Part shown: piece by piece, positions 8,373-16,561 of the stretch
Position numbering within the stretch: position 1 is the stretch's first letter
Layout of the letters: the number at the start of each line of letters is the position of its first letter
Assembly: GCF_031844705.1 (NCBI RefSeq)
Contig: NZ_CP134609.1
Coordinates: 1,612,001 to 1,676,000 of the forward strand
Length of the DNA: 64,000 nt
Source: Streptomyces sp. ITFR-16
GTDB taxonomy: Bacteria; Actinomycetota; Actinomycetes; Streptomycetales; Streptomycetaceae
Direction of reading: 5' to 3'
Translations under genes and position numbers: made by a program
Notes under the pieces: model-generated
What the model was told of the DNA's origin: nothing
The model's input: the letters and a program-made list of their open reading frames with translations, nothing else
Database searches by the model: none

Positions 8373-9931
8373 ACCTCCGGCTGCGTCCCCGCTCCGTTCG
8401 CACCCGGCTCGTACTGATCTCCACCGTGCTCGCCACGCTGGCCGTACTGGTGTCGCAGGCGGCCGGGCTGACGGTCATGCGCAGCTGGCTCACCGGCCAG
8501 ATCGACCACCGTCTCACCCACTTCCGCCCACCGCCCCCGGCCCCCTACGCCCCGGCCGGTGACGAATCCTCGGGCGGCCCGGATCCCGTCCCCCGTGAGG
8601 CCTCCCTGCCCTCTGACTACCGGGTCTTCTTCTACGGCTCCGACGGGCGGCTCCGACCCGATTCGCTGGGCAGCGGCGAAGGCCGCCCCCGGCTGCCGCG
8701 CACCGAGGCGACCCTCGCGCTGACGGACGGACGGCCGGCCACCGTCCCCGACCGGCGCGGGACGTCGGAGTGGCGGGTGATCGCGGACACCGGCCCCGAC
8801 GGCCGACGCGTCGTCGTCGCGCTTCCCCTGGACACCGTCGAGGGCGCCACGTCCAAGCTGCTGTGGCTCAGCCTCGCCATCGGGGCGGCCACCGCGGCAG
8901 GTGTCGGGCTGCTCGGCAGCGCCGCGGTCCGCCTGGGACTGCGCCCCCTGGACCGGATGGAGCGCACGGCCCGGCGCATCACCGGGGGCGAGTCGGCACT
9001 GGTCGTCGCCGACACCGATCCCCGGACCGAGACCGGGCGGCTGGGCATCGCCTTCAACACCATGCTCGACCAGGTGCGGGCGGCACTGCACCGCAAGGAC
9101 GCCTCCGAGCAGCGGCTGCGGCGGTTCATGGCCGACGCGGGCCATGAGCTGCGCACCCCTCTCACCTCCATCCAGGGCTTCGCGGAGCTGCTCGTCGAGC
9201 AACCCCGTATCCCGGCCGCGCGCCGGCAGGAGGCCCATGAGCTGATCGCCCGGAACGCGGAGCGGATGAGCCGTCTCGTCGACGATCTCTTTCTGCTGGC
9301 CAAGCTGGGGTACGCGCCCGTGGCGCACCGGGAGACGGTGGACCTGCTCTCCCTGGCGGCGGACGGGGTCGGCGCGGCTGTCGTCGCGCATCCCGGCCGG
9401 GAGGTGCGGCTGATGCCGCTGGCGGCGAGCGGCCCGGAGGGGCGCCGGTCCGCGCTCGACGTGGTCGAGACGCTGGGCGACACCCACCAGCTCTCCCAGG
9501 TGATCGCCAATCTCCTGGCCAACGCCTGTCTCCACACTCCACCCGGCGCGAGCGTCGAGGTCCGGGTCGGCACCGTGCGCACCGGCCCGGACACCGGCGG
9601 GACCGACCGGAGGGGTCGCAGCAGTGCAACGGCCGCCCTGCCCCTGGGCATCGCGGTGTGCGTGGTCGAGGTGGCGGACGACGGGCCGGGGCTGGCGCCG
9701 GAGGCGGCCCAGCAAGTGTTCGAGCGCTTCTACCGGGGGCCGGCGGGGGCGGGCGGGCCCGAGCCCGGTTCCGGCCTCGGCCTGTCCATTGCCTCCACCA
9801 TCGCCGAGGCACACCGCGGCCGGCTCGAACTCGACACCCGGGCGGGTCACGGCTCCACGTTCCGTCTGCTGCTGCCCCGGAGCGCCGGACCCGGGCCGGA
9901 CGGCATGACAACGTTCGCCGAGGGGCTCTAA
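8369..9931 (+). CDS. Sensor histidine kinase
   Basis: 520 residues. A first membrane segment (about 10-32), an extracytoplasmic Pro-rich sensing region (about 33-150), a second membrane segment (about 155-180), a HAMP-like linker, HisKA with phospho-acceptor His259 in ADAGHELRTPLTS, and a C-terminal ATPase domain with N-box ANLLANACLHTP, DDGPGLAPEA and GSGLGLSI. GTG start at 8369 overlaps the regulator stop; the in-frame longer ORF starts inside the regulator gene and is rejected. Partner of the upstream OmpR-type regulator. Confidence 0.93.
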   Translation: MNLRLRPRSVRTRLVLISTVLATLAVLVSQAAGLTVMRSWLTGQIDHRLTHFRPPPPAPYAPAGDESSGGPDPVPREASLPSDYRVFFYGSDGRLRPDSLGSGEGRPRLPRTEATLALTDGRPATVPDRRGTSEWRVIADTGPDGRRVVVALPLDTVEGATSKLLWLSLAIGAATAAGVGLLGSAAVRLGLRPLDRMERTARRITGGESALVVADTDPRTETGRLGIAFNTMLDQVRAALHRKDASEQRLRRFMADAGHELRTPLTSIQGFAELLVEQPRIPAARRQEAHELIARNAERMSRLVDDLFLLAKLGYAPVAHRETVDLLSLAADGVGAAVVAHPGREVRLMPLAASGPEGRRSALDVVETLGDTHQLSQVIANLLANACLHTPPGASVEVRVGTVRTGPDTGGTDRRGRSSATAALPLGIAVCVVEVADDGPGLAPEAAQQVFERFYRGPAGAGGPEPGSGLGLSIASTIAEAHRGRLELDTRAGHGSTFRLLLPRSAGPGPDGMTTFAEGL

Positions 9932-9988
9932 CGGCCGGCCCGATCTCGACGATGTCATGTCACCTGTCCATCAACAGGGAGTTGCCTC

Positions 9989-11362
9989 ATGACCACCGCG
10001 TCTCGACGTAGCGCGACCCGCCGCCAGATCCTGGCCGCGAGCGGGGGAACCACCTCGATCGCCTTCATCGGCGCCCTCCCCGAACTCTTCGCCGGCACCG
10101 CCGCCGCCCGGGGACACAGCGGCTACGGTCCGCTCGTGTCCGACCCCGACGGGCTGCTCGACCTGCCGGAGGGCTTCCGTTACCGGGTGCTCTCCCGCGA
10201 GGGCGACCCGCTCCGCTCCGGCGAGGGGCCGGTCCCCAGCCACTGCGACGGCATGGCCGCGTTCGCCGGCCGGCGCGGACACGTCCGGCTGGTGCGCAAC
10301 CACGAGAACCGGGCCGACGCGGCGATCGCCGTGCCGGTCGTCGAGGGCCTCACCTACGACCCGATGGGCAAGGGCGGCTGCACGGCCCTGGAGCTCGACA
10401 GCGACAACCGCGTGCTCGGCGAACGGGTCGCCATCGCCGGCACGGCGGTCAACTGCGCGGGCGGGCGCACTTCTTGGGACACATGGCTGACCTGCGAGGA
10501 GACCGAGGACAAGGCCGGCACCAACGGCTACACCAAGGACCACGGCTACATCTTCGAGGTGGACGGCGCCGATCCGCGCCGCACCGGGGCCGTGCCGCTG
10601 ACCGCGATGGGCCGCTTCCAGCACGAGGCCGTCGCGATCGACCCGCGCCGCGGGATCGTGTACGAGACGGAGGACGCGTTCGAGAAGCCGTTCGGGCTCT
10701 TCTACCGCTTCCTGCCGAAGAAGCCGCTCGGCGGCACGGGTTCGCTGCGGGCCGGGGGGCGGCTGGAGGCGATGCGGGTGCCGGGCGTCCCGGACCTGTC
10801 CGCGGTCCAGGAGACCGGGACCGTCTTCGAGGGCATCGAGTGGGTCCCCGTACCGGATCCGCAGGCGGCCGAGACCCCCATCCGCTTCCAGGACTTCGGC
10901 CCGAAGGGCATCACCCACGGCCAGAAGCTGGAGGGCTGCTACTGGGGCGGCTCCTCGGTCTACTTCGTCTCCAGCTTCGCGCACCGCTCGGAGGGCTCGG
11001 CGGCGGACCACTTCGGCCAGGTCTGGCGGTACGAGCCGCAGCGGCGCCGGCTGACGCTGGTCATCGTCTTCGGGCCGGACACGGACATTCAGCTGCCCGG
11101 CGAGTCCCCCGACAGCATCACGCTGGCCCCCGGCGGCGGGCTGATGGTGTGTGAGGACGGCGGCGGCGCCCAGCACGTGTTCGGCCTGACGCGGCGCGGC
11201 GAGGTGTACCCGATGGCGCGCGGCCGGCAGAACACCGGGACGGCCGAGGAGCCGGAGTGGGGCGAGTTCGCGGGGGTCACGTTCGCACCGGACGACGCGA
11301 CGATGTACGTGAACGTGTACACCCCGGGCACCACGTTCGCGGTGACGGGCCCGTGGCGCTGA
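9989..11362 (+). CDS. phoX: PhoX-type alkaline phosphatase (DUF839), Tat-exported
   Basis: 457 residues. The N-terminus has a twin-arginine signal (SATRRQILAASGG, then a hydrophobic stretch ending near residue 41), indicating folded export. The PhoX signature AVNCAGGRTSWDTWLTCEE contains Cys156, equivalent by motif to the catalytic cysteine of characterised PhoX enzymes, and RFQHEAVAIDPRRGIVYETED supplies conserved acidic ligands. PhoX enzymes are Ca/Fe-dependent phosphomonoesterases that release phosphate outside the cell. GGGAG precedes the ATG. It lies 57 bases after the kinase gene on the same strand, suggesting control by that system, although no PHO box was identified. Confidence 0.85.
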   Translation: MTTASRRSATRRQILAASGGTTSIAFIGALPELFAGTAAARGHSGYGPLVSDPDGLLDLPEGFRYRVLSREGDPLRSGEGPVPSHCDGMAAFAGRRGHVRLVRNHENRADAAIAVPVVEGLTYDPMGKGGCTALELDSDNRVLGERVAIAGTAVNCAGGRTSWDTWLTCEETEDKAGTNGYTKDHGYIFEVDGADPRRTGAVPLTAMGRFQHEAVAIDPRRGIVYETEDAFEKPFGLFYRFLPKKPLGGTGSLRAGGRLEAMRVPGVPDLSAVQETGTVFEGIEWVPVPDPQAAETPIRFQDFGPKGITHGQKLEGCYWGGSSVYFVSSFAHRSEGSAADHFGQVWRYEPQRRRLTLVIVFGPDTDIQLPGESPDSITLAPGGGLMVCEDGGGAQHVFGLTRRGEVYPMARGRQNTGTAEEPEWGEFAGVTFAPDDATMYVNVYTPGTTFAVTGPWR

Positions 11363-11549
11363 GGCCCTGAGCGGGCCCTCGGAACGACTGTGGCGCATCC
11401 CACCATCCCTTTGCAGACGGCAATCCGGGTTTGATCGACATGGCCCGCCGGTGCAGGATGGCGAGGGTGCGCCCAGGCGTACGGGGAAACGTTTTTGCTC
11501 ACGAGTACAACGGTTGCAACGGGCAGAACGGGTAGAACGGGGGGGCACC

Positions 11550-11933
11550 GTGACCAAGTGGGACATCAAACCGGACGGCGTGCGTGGAGTCCTGAAGAAG
11601 ACCGCCGAGGCCGGTGGTGAGTTCGAGGCGGAGTTCACGGCGTACGACGAGGGCCTGGTGGGCGCCGCGACGTGGGCGGGCACGATGGTCCTGGGCGGGA
11701 CCGAGCTGCCCGAGGGCGGCGCGTTCGGGCCGGTGGCCCAGGCGTTGCAGGAGTTCCAGGAACACACCAACAACGACCTGAAGTTCCTGCCGGTACGGAC
11801 GGGGAAGTCCATCACCGGGGCGCGGCTGGCCACCCAGGAGTACCTCAAGGGCGACCTGGACATGGCGAAGAACAAGCAGGAGCAGTACTCCAAGGCTCCG
11901 ACGCCCGAGGAGATGAAGGGCCCCAAGAAGTGA
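11550..11933 (+). CDS. DUF6507-like small protein, partner of the toxin gene
   Basis: 127 residues, alpha-helical and charged, beginning VTKWDIKPDGVRGVLKKTAE and ending in a Lys/Pro-rich tail. Length and helical character recall the small WXG100-like partners of large secreted toxins, although no WXG motif is seen. I recognise it as DUF6507-like from memory. GTG start after a run of seven G residues at about 11539-11545 that serves as ribosome site. It overlaps the toxin gene by 4 bases, so the two are co-translated; a role in export or folding of the toxin is inferred from this arrangement. Confidence 0.7.
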   Translation: MTKWDIKPDGVRGVLKKTAEAGGEFEAEFTAYDEGLVGAATWAGTMVLGGTELPEGGAFGPVAQALQEFQEHTNNDLKFLPVRTGKSITGARLATQEYLKGDLDMAKNKQEQYSKAPTPEEMKGPKK

Positions 11934-14125
11934 TCGACCCGGAGAAGATACCGACCTTCACGGGCAATCTGGAGACCCTGGAGACGCACGCGACGTCCCT
12001 GAAGACGACCGCGTCGGACATCCGCACCACGGGCAAGGAAGTCCACGAGGCCTTCCAGACGCTGGACCCCGTCTATGACGCGCCCGAGCAGGAGGAACTG
12101 CTCGATTCGACGATCCCGGTGCGGGACAAGGCGGATGCGTTCGCGAAGAAGCTGGAGTCGGTCAGCGGGGCGCTGGCGGGTTTCGCGACGGCGGCGCGTC
12201 CGCTGGTGAAGAAGATGAACCAACTCCGCGAGGACGCGGAGAAGTTCGTCGCGGACAACAAGGACGACGACGACTGGCAGCAGGACCAGGGCAAGATCGA
12301 CGAGAACGCGCGGCTGGTCCATGAGGTCGGCACGACCTGGGTGGCCTTCCAGGGCGCCGAGCGGGACGCGGCCAACAAGATCACCGCGCTGGTGGGCGGC
12401 ACGCACTTCACGGTCGACGACGGCTCGCACAAGGCCGGCATGTACGGCTTCAGGGAAGGCGCCGGCGACACGCCGTGGGGCACGGTCGACGAGCGCGAGT
12501 ACACGGGGCTGCGGGCGGCCTGGGAGTGGACGAAGGACAACGTCGGCGGTGCGTTGAAGGGGTTCTTCGTCGACGGGGTCTGGGGCACGATCAAGGGCCT
12601 GGGCAGCATGGTCAACGTGTTCGACTGGGACAACTTCAAGAAGACCTGGTCGGGCATCGGCGACGTCTTCGGCGGCATCAGCGCGTACCTGATGACGCCG
12701 TACGACTGGGCGATGGACAAGATGTTCGGCCCGGTCGACCACAGCGACACGGACAAGCAGAAGGCGGCGCTGCGCAACTTCGGCAAGTCGCTGGTCGCGT
12801 GGGACGAGTGGGGCAAGGACCCGGCCCGGGCGTTCGGCACGGTGCTGTTCAACGGCGTGACCCTCGGCTCGGGCTCCCTCCTCAAGCTCGGCAAGGCGGG
12901 CAAACTCGGCGTCGGCGCGGAGGCGGCGGTCACCGCCCTCGGCAAGGCGGGCGCGCTGGCGGACCCGATGAGCTACCTCGGCAAGGCGGCGGGCGTCACC
13001 AAGCTGAAGGTCGGCGACCTGATGGAGAGCCTGAGGACCAGCCGGGCGGGCGTGGACGACATGGTCCCCACGCTCCCCCACTCCCCGGACCTGCCGACGA
13101 CCCCCGGCCACCCGTACGTGGACTCGGCGGGCAACACCCGCGTCATCGACGCGGACGGCCACATCCGCGACGAACACGGCAACGTCGTCCCCGACACGGA
13201 CCCGGTCAGGGAACCCCACAAGGACGACCTCCCGAACCACCAAGAGCCGGCCCCACAACGCGAGAAGGTCCACGCGGGGGTGGGCGGCGGGCCTGGGCGG
13301 GTGGAGAACTCGGTGAACCATCCGCCGGGAGGTCCTCATCCGCCGGGCGGGCATGTGACGGAGCATCCGGCGGGGAGTGGGGGCGGTACCGGCGACGGTG
13401 GCGGTGGCTCGCACACGCCGTCGGGCGGCGGCGGTCACGGGGGCACCGGGCACGGCGGCGGGCACGGTCCGGCCGGTCACGGCAACGGCCCCGAGACGCC
13501 GGGCGGCACAGGTACCCCTGGCGGCGACGGCGCCGGTGCGCCGCCGGGTGACGGGCCGTACAGCCCTCGGCCCGGTGAGGAGGTCCCGGATCTCCGACGC
13601 CAGGACAACGACTTCTCGGAGCAGTACAACAACAAGGGCCAGCGCAAGAGTTACCTCAACGAAGACGGTGACCTGGTGCCTGCCAACCCGGACGGCCAGG
13701 CGACGATCGTCGACCATGTCGTGGGCCGCGAGCCCAGGAAGTCGGACAGCCCGTTCACCTCGACCAGCAAAGACGGCGCAGACGCCAAGGACTACGGCGG
13801 CAAGACGATCCGCGTGGACCTGACCCGGCTGATGAAGGACATCGCCGATGGCAAGGTCGAGGGCGTGGAGGTGTATTCGCCCAGGGAGGTCGAGGCGGCC
13901 ATTCAGGCATCCGCCGAGAAGACCGCCGGGCGCCCGATCGACATCTCGGTCCCGCCACGTACGAGCTATGAGAAAATCCGCGAGATCGCGGAAGGGTTCG
14001 GACTCGGCAAGAAGAAGACGGCCAGCATCGAGCAACGGATGAAGGACATGATGCATACGCGTCGTGACTCGGAGTGGCTGGTCAAGGGAATCGTGCCGAA
14101 GGAATACATCACCGGCCCGTTCTGA
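11930..14125 (+). CDS. Polymorphic toxin, helical N-terminus, Gly-rich linker, C-terminal putative ADP-ribosyltransferase-like domain
   Basis: 731 residues in modular polymorphic-toxin layout. Residues 1-160 are helical (coiled-coil like, LXG/WXG-like delivery region). Residues 200-400 contain hydrophobic and amphipathic segments (GGALKGFFVDGVWGTIKG). Residues 400-555 are a low-complexity His/Gly/Pro linker. Residues from about 557 form a compact C-terminal domain with Arg600 (DHVVGREP), Ser611-Thr612-Ser613 (SPFTSTSKD) and Glu715 (SEWLVKGIVP), an order resembling the R-S-E clade of ADP-ribosyltransferases; the short Arg-to-STS spacing makes that assignment tentative. GTG start overlaps the upstream small gene. 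The next gene is a likely immunity protein. Toxin architecture is well supported; biochemical activity is inference. Confidence 0.75.
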   Translation: MIDPEKIPTFTGNLETLETHATSLKTTASDIRTTGKEVHEAFQTLDPVYDAPEQEELLDSTIPVRDKADAFAKKLESVSGALAGFATAARPLVKKMNQLREDAEKFVADNKDDDDWQQDQGKIDENARLVHEVGTTWVAFQGAERDAANKITALVGGTHFTVDDGSHKAGMYGFREGAGDTPWGTVDEREYTGLRAAWEWTKDNVGGALKGFFVDGVWGTIKGLGSMVNVFDWDNFKKTWSGIGDVFGGISAYLMTPYDWAMDKMFGPVDHSDTDKQKAALRNFGKSLVAWDEWGKDPARAFGTVLFNGVTLGSGSLLKLGKAGKLGVGAEAAVTALGKAGALADPMSYLGKAAGVTKLKVGDLMESLRTSRAGVDDMVPTLPHSPDLPTTPGHPYVDSAGNTRVIDADGHIRDEHGNVVPDTDPVREPHKDDLPNHQEPAPQREKVHAGVGGGPGRVENSVNHPPGGPHPPGGHVTEHPAGSGGGTGDGGGGSHTPSGGGGHGGTGHGGGHGPAGHGNGPETPGGTGTPGGDGAGAPPGDGPYSPRPGEEVPDLRRQDNDFSEQYNNKGQRKSYLNEDGDLVPANPDGQATIVDHVVGREPRKSDSPFTSTSKDGADAKDYGGKTIRVDLTRLMKDIADGKVEGVEVYSPREVEAAIQASAEKTAGRPIDISVPPRTSYEKIREIAEGFGLGKKKTASIEQRMKDMMHTRRDSEWLVKGIVPKEYITGPF

Positions 14126-14184
14126 CACCTGGCGCCGTGCACCCGGACAGACCCGAAGAGACGAAATGAGAAAGGAGGCCAGTC

Positions 14185-14961
14185 ATGACCAGATTCGAAG
14201 AATTGCTCGGCACGGATTTCGATGGCGAGCCGACAACGGACATCGACGATGTGATCGACAGCGCGTGCGAAGATCCCCGGCACCGCGAACGCGTCCCCAG
14301 GCTCGTCGAGCTGATGAACGATCCGGGTGAACCCGCGAAGGAGCGCTTCATGGCCTGCCTGGCGCTGACGACGTGGGCCGAGCCGGACGGTTTCGAGGCG
14401 GTGATCCGTGCCGCCGCGGACCCGGAGGCCACGCCCTGGTACGACTTCTCGATCGACCGGAAGTTTTCGGTGGACAGCACCTTCTCGCAGCTGGCGGTGG
14501 CGGTGGACGAGAGCCGTTTCCTGATCGAGGAGAAGGGGACGGCGGCGCTGCGTGAGCAGGCCTTCCGCGCGCTCGTCCAGCTCGCCGACACCCAGTACTT
14601 CGAGGACCGGCTCGGCGAACTGATCGACAGCGCCACGGTTCGGGCCGCGCTGGGTGACATCAAGGAGGTCGTGGGCCGAGGTGTCCGGTCCCTGGCAGCC
14701 GAGGAGCGGCAACGGTTCGACCTGGCCACGCAGCTGGTCGACTTGGCGTGCGCCGTGGCACCCGTCGACCCGGCGCTCTCCGTGGAGCTGGCCATGAGCG
14801 TGCTGAACGTCAGTGCCTCGCCGCGCACGTTGGACCACGCCGTCACCGTTGTCTTCCGTGCCGAGGGCCCGGAGGTCCGGCAGTTCGGCGAGTACCTGCT
14901 GACGGTCGGCAACGAGGGAGTGCGCGCGGAGGTCCGCGAGGCGCTGGACGGTCGGTCCTAG
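14185..14961 (+). CDS. Probable immunity protein, HEAT-like helical protein
   Basis: 258 residues, acidic, made of repeated helical pairs such as RVPRLVELMNDPGEPAKERF and ALREQAFRALVQLADTQYF, like HEAT/ARM-type immunity proteins. Position immediately downstream of the toxin gene (59 bases), same strand, and absence of secretion signals support the immunity assignment; sequence alone does not prove it. ATG start with the strong ribosome site AAAGGAGG. Its TAG stop lies inside the left arm of a perfect inverted repeat. Confidence 0.65.
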   Translation: MTRFEELLGTDFDGEPTTDIDDVIDSACEDPRHRERVPRLVELMNDPGEPAKERFMACLALTTWAEPDGFEAVIRAAADPEATPWYDFSIDRKFSVDSTFSQLAVAVDESRFLIEEKGTAALREQAFRALVQLADTQYFEDRLGELIDSATVRAALGDIKEVVGRGVRSLAAEERQRFDLATQLVDLACAVAPVDPALSVELAMSVLNVSASPRTLDHAVTVVFRAEGPEVRQFGEYLLTVGNEGVRAEVREALDGRS

Positions 14962-15025
14962 GCCGTGTCCGCAAAGTATCGTCGTCCGCCCGCAGGCCAG
15001 GCGAGACTTTGCGGACACGGCCTAG
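14958..15025. repeat. 68-bp element with perfect 20-bp inverted repeats
   Basis: Left arm CTAGGCCGTGTCCGCAAAGT at 14958-14977 and its exact complement at 15006-15025, separated by 28 bases. The left arm supplies the stop codon of the immunity gene. It could act as a terminator, but the CTAG ends and sharp borders also fit a transposon-end relic or a minimal non-autonomous element. Similar GGCCGTGTCCGCAAAG words are, as I recall, common in Streptomyces genomes. Confidence 0.85.
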
Positions 15026-15065
15026 CCCATGGTCACCGATGCCCGTGGCGGCCGGCGGTAGGAGC

Positions 15066-15872
15066 ATGAGTTTCTCGATCCAGACAGGCCGCCCTGCCGT
15101 TCGTCCCTGCGGTGCCGCCGCCGACCTGGCTGACGCGGTCGCCGAGATGTACCCCGCCGAGACCGAGGACGCCTTCCTCCTCTGGAACCTGGCGCCGGTC
15201 CGGCTGTCGTACGCCGGTGACCTCGCCGCCCTCGTCGACAACCTGGTCCCCCTCCTTGAGGACGTCCAGCGGCCGGACTTCTCGGAGACCGAGGTCTTCT
15301 GGGGTTCCGACATGTTCTCGGCCGAATGGAGCCTGGTCCGTACGGGCCGCTCACTGAGAATCCGGGCGCGCTGGCACAGCACGCCCGGAAACTACGAATC
15401 GCTGCTGACCGAGCGGGGCGACGCGGTGGTCCGTACGGACGTATTCGTCGGCGAGTGGGCGAAGATCCTGCGGCGGATCGTGACCGATATCGAGGCGACG
15501 TCCGTGGAGTTGGACGACGAGGACATCTACCGGCGAGCCAGGGAAGTGCCCGCGGTGCGCATCTCCGGAACACGCGGTCGCGGCATGGACCCGCATTTCA
15601 GGAATTTCTTCAGAGCGCATCTGGATCTTGAGCGAGGGTACGAGATCACGGGCGACCTACGGCCCACCCTATGGGGCTTCAACGACGCGTACGTGGAATT
15701 GATCCGGACGGGATTCGATCAGATCATGTCGGACGACGCCTTCGGCCCGGCCGAGTACGAGCGGCTGACCGATATCGAGTTCCCCGACCGGGAGATCCTG
15801 CACACCTACCTGCGCGCCCTGTACGACCATCTGTTCAACAATGCGCCGGTTCAGCCGACGCCACCGGGGTGA
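15066..15872 (+). CDS. Hypothetical protein in toxin locus
   Basis: 268 residues, acidic and soluble, with no membrane segment or signal. Recognisable pieces are only compositional (AFLLWNLAPVRLSYAGDLAALV, FVGEWAKILRRIVTDIEA, DIEFPDREILHTYLRALYDHLF). I do not recognise the family. ATG start with TAGGAGC just upstream; the longer in-frame reading begins inside the immunity gene and crosses the inverted repeat, so it is rejected. Location between an immunity gene and a pentapeptide-repeat gene, 5 bases before the latter, suggests an additional or orphan immunity factor, a guess from context only. Confidence 0.6.
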   Translation: MSFSIQTGRPAVRPCGAAADLADAVAEMYPAETEDAFLLWNLAPVRLSYAGDLAALVDNLVPLLEDVQRPDFSETEVFWGSDMFSAEWSLVRTGRSLRIRARWHSTPGNYESLLTERGDAVVRTDVFVGEWAKILRRIVTDIEATSVELDDEDIYRRAREVPAVRISGTRGRGMDPHFRNFFRAHLDLERGYEITGDLRPTLWGFNDAYVELIRTGFDQIMSDDAFGPAEYERLTDIEFPDREILHTYLRALYDHLFNNAPVQPTPPG

Positions 15873-15877
15873 GGGCC

Positions 15878-16561
15878 ATGCCGACAAGCACGCCGGGCTG
15901 GGAGCCACGCGTGTTTCCTGACGATCCCGAGGCCGCCCGGCAGTTGCGGGAGTGGCTCGCCTCGGAGGAGTACAGCCTCAACGGCATGGCGAGCGACTTC
16001 CGAGGCGCCGACCTTTCGGGCGGGGACTTTTCCAACGCGTGGTTCACCGACGCGGTCCTCGTAGACGTGTGCTGTCGCGGCGCGTCCTTCTACCGGGCCG
16101 ACCTGCAGTCGGCCGACCTGACACGGGCGAACCTGACCGCCGCCGACCTCGTCAAGGCGAACCTGGACGATGCCGTGCTCCAGTCGGCGCGGCTCGACGG
16201 GGCGGACCTGGTCGGGGCTTCGCTGTACGGTGCCGACGCCTCGGGGGCGAGCTTCCGGGGAGCTCGGTTTCTCGCCGCTTCGCTGATCCACACCGATATG
16301 AGGGGCGCGGACCTGAGCCATGCCGTCCTCAACGAGAATTCCTTCGAGGTCGCCCTCGACGACACCACCGTGGCAACCGGCCTGACCGGCACAGTCTTCG
16401 GGCCGGTCACCGTCGTCGGCGACGAGGAGTCCCGGGAACTGGCAGGTCCGGACCTCGAAGCCTGGGTCGCCGCGCGAGGCGGACACGTACGGGTCGTTCC
16501 CCCGCGCCTCCCACCGCAGCACCACCGCCCCACCCGCAAGACCGAAGGAAACACCGCATGA
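15878..16561 (+). CDS. Pentapeptide-repeat protein
   Basis: 227 residues. From about residue 40 to 150 the protein is a run of A(D/N)LXX-type pentapeptides (FRGADLSGGDF, YRADLQSADLTRANL, TAADLVKANLDDAV, DGADLVGASLYGAD), which fold as a right-handed quadrilateral beta-helix. Such proteins have varied roles including gyrase protection and toxin/immunity functions; none can be assigned here. ATG at 15878 with GAGGG just upstream. It overlaps the next gene by 4 bases (ATGA), so the two are coupled. Confidence 0.85.
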   Translation: MPTSTPGWEPRVFPDDPEAARQLREWLASEEYSLNGMASDFRGADLSGGDFSNAWFTDAVLVDVCCRGASFYRADLQSADLTRANLTAADLVKANLDDAVLQSARLDGADLVGASLYGADASGASFRGARFLAASLIHTDMRGADLSHAVLNENSFEVALDDTTVATGLTGTVFGPVTVVGDEESRELAGPDLEAWVAARGGHVRVVPPRLPPQHHRPTRKTEGNTA

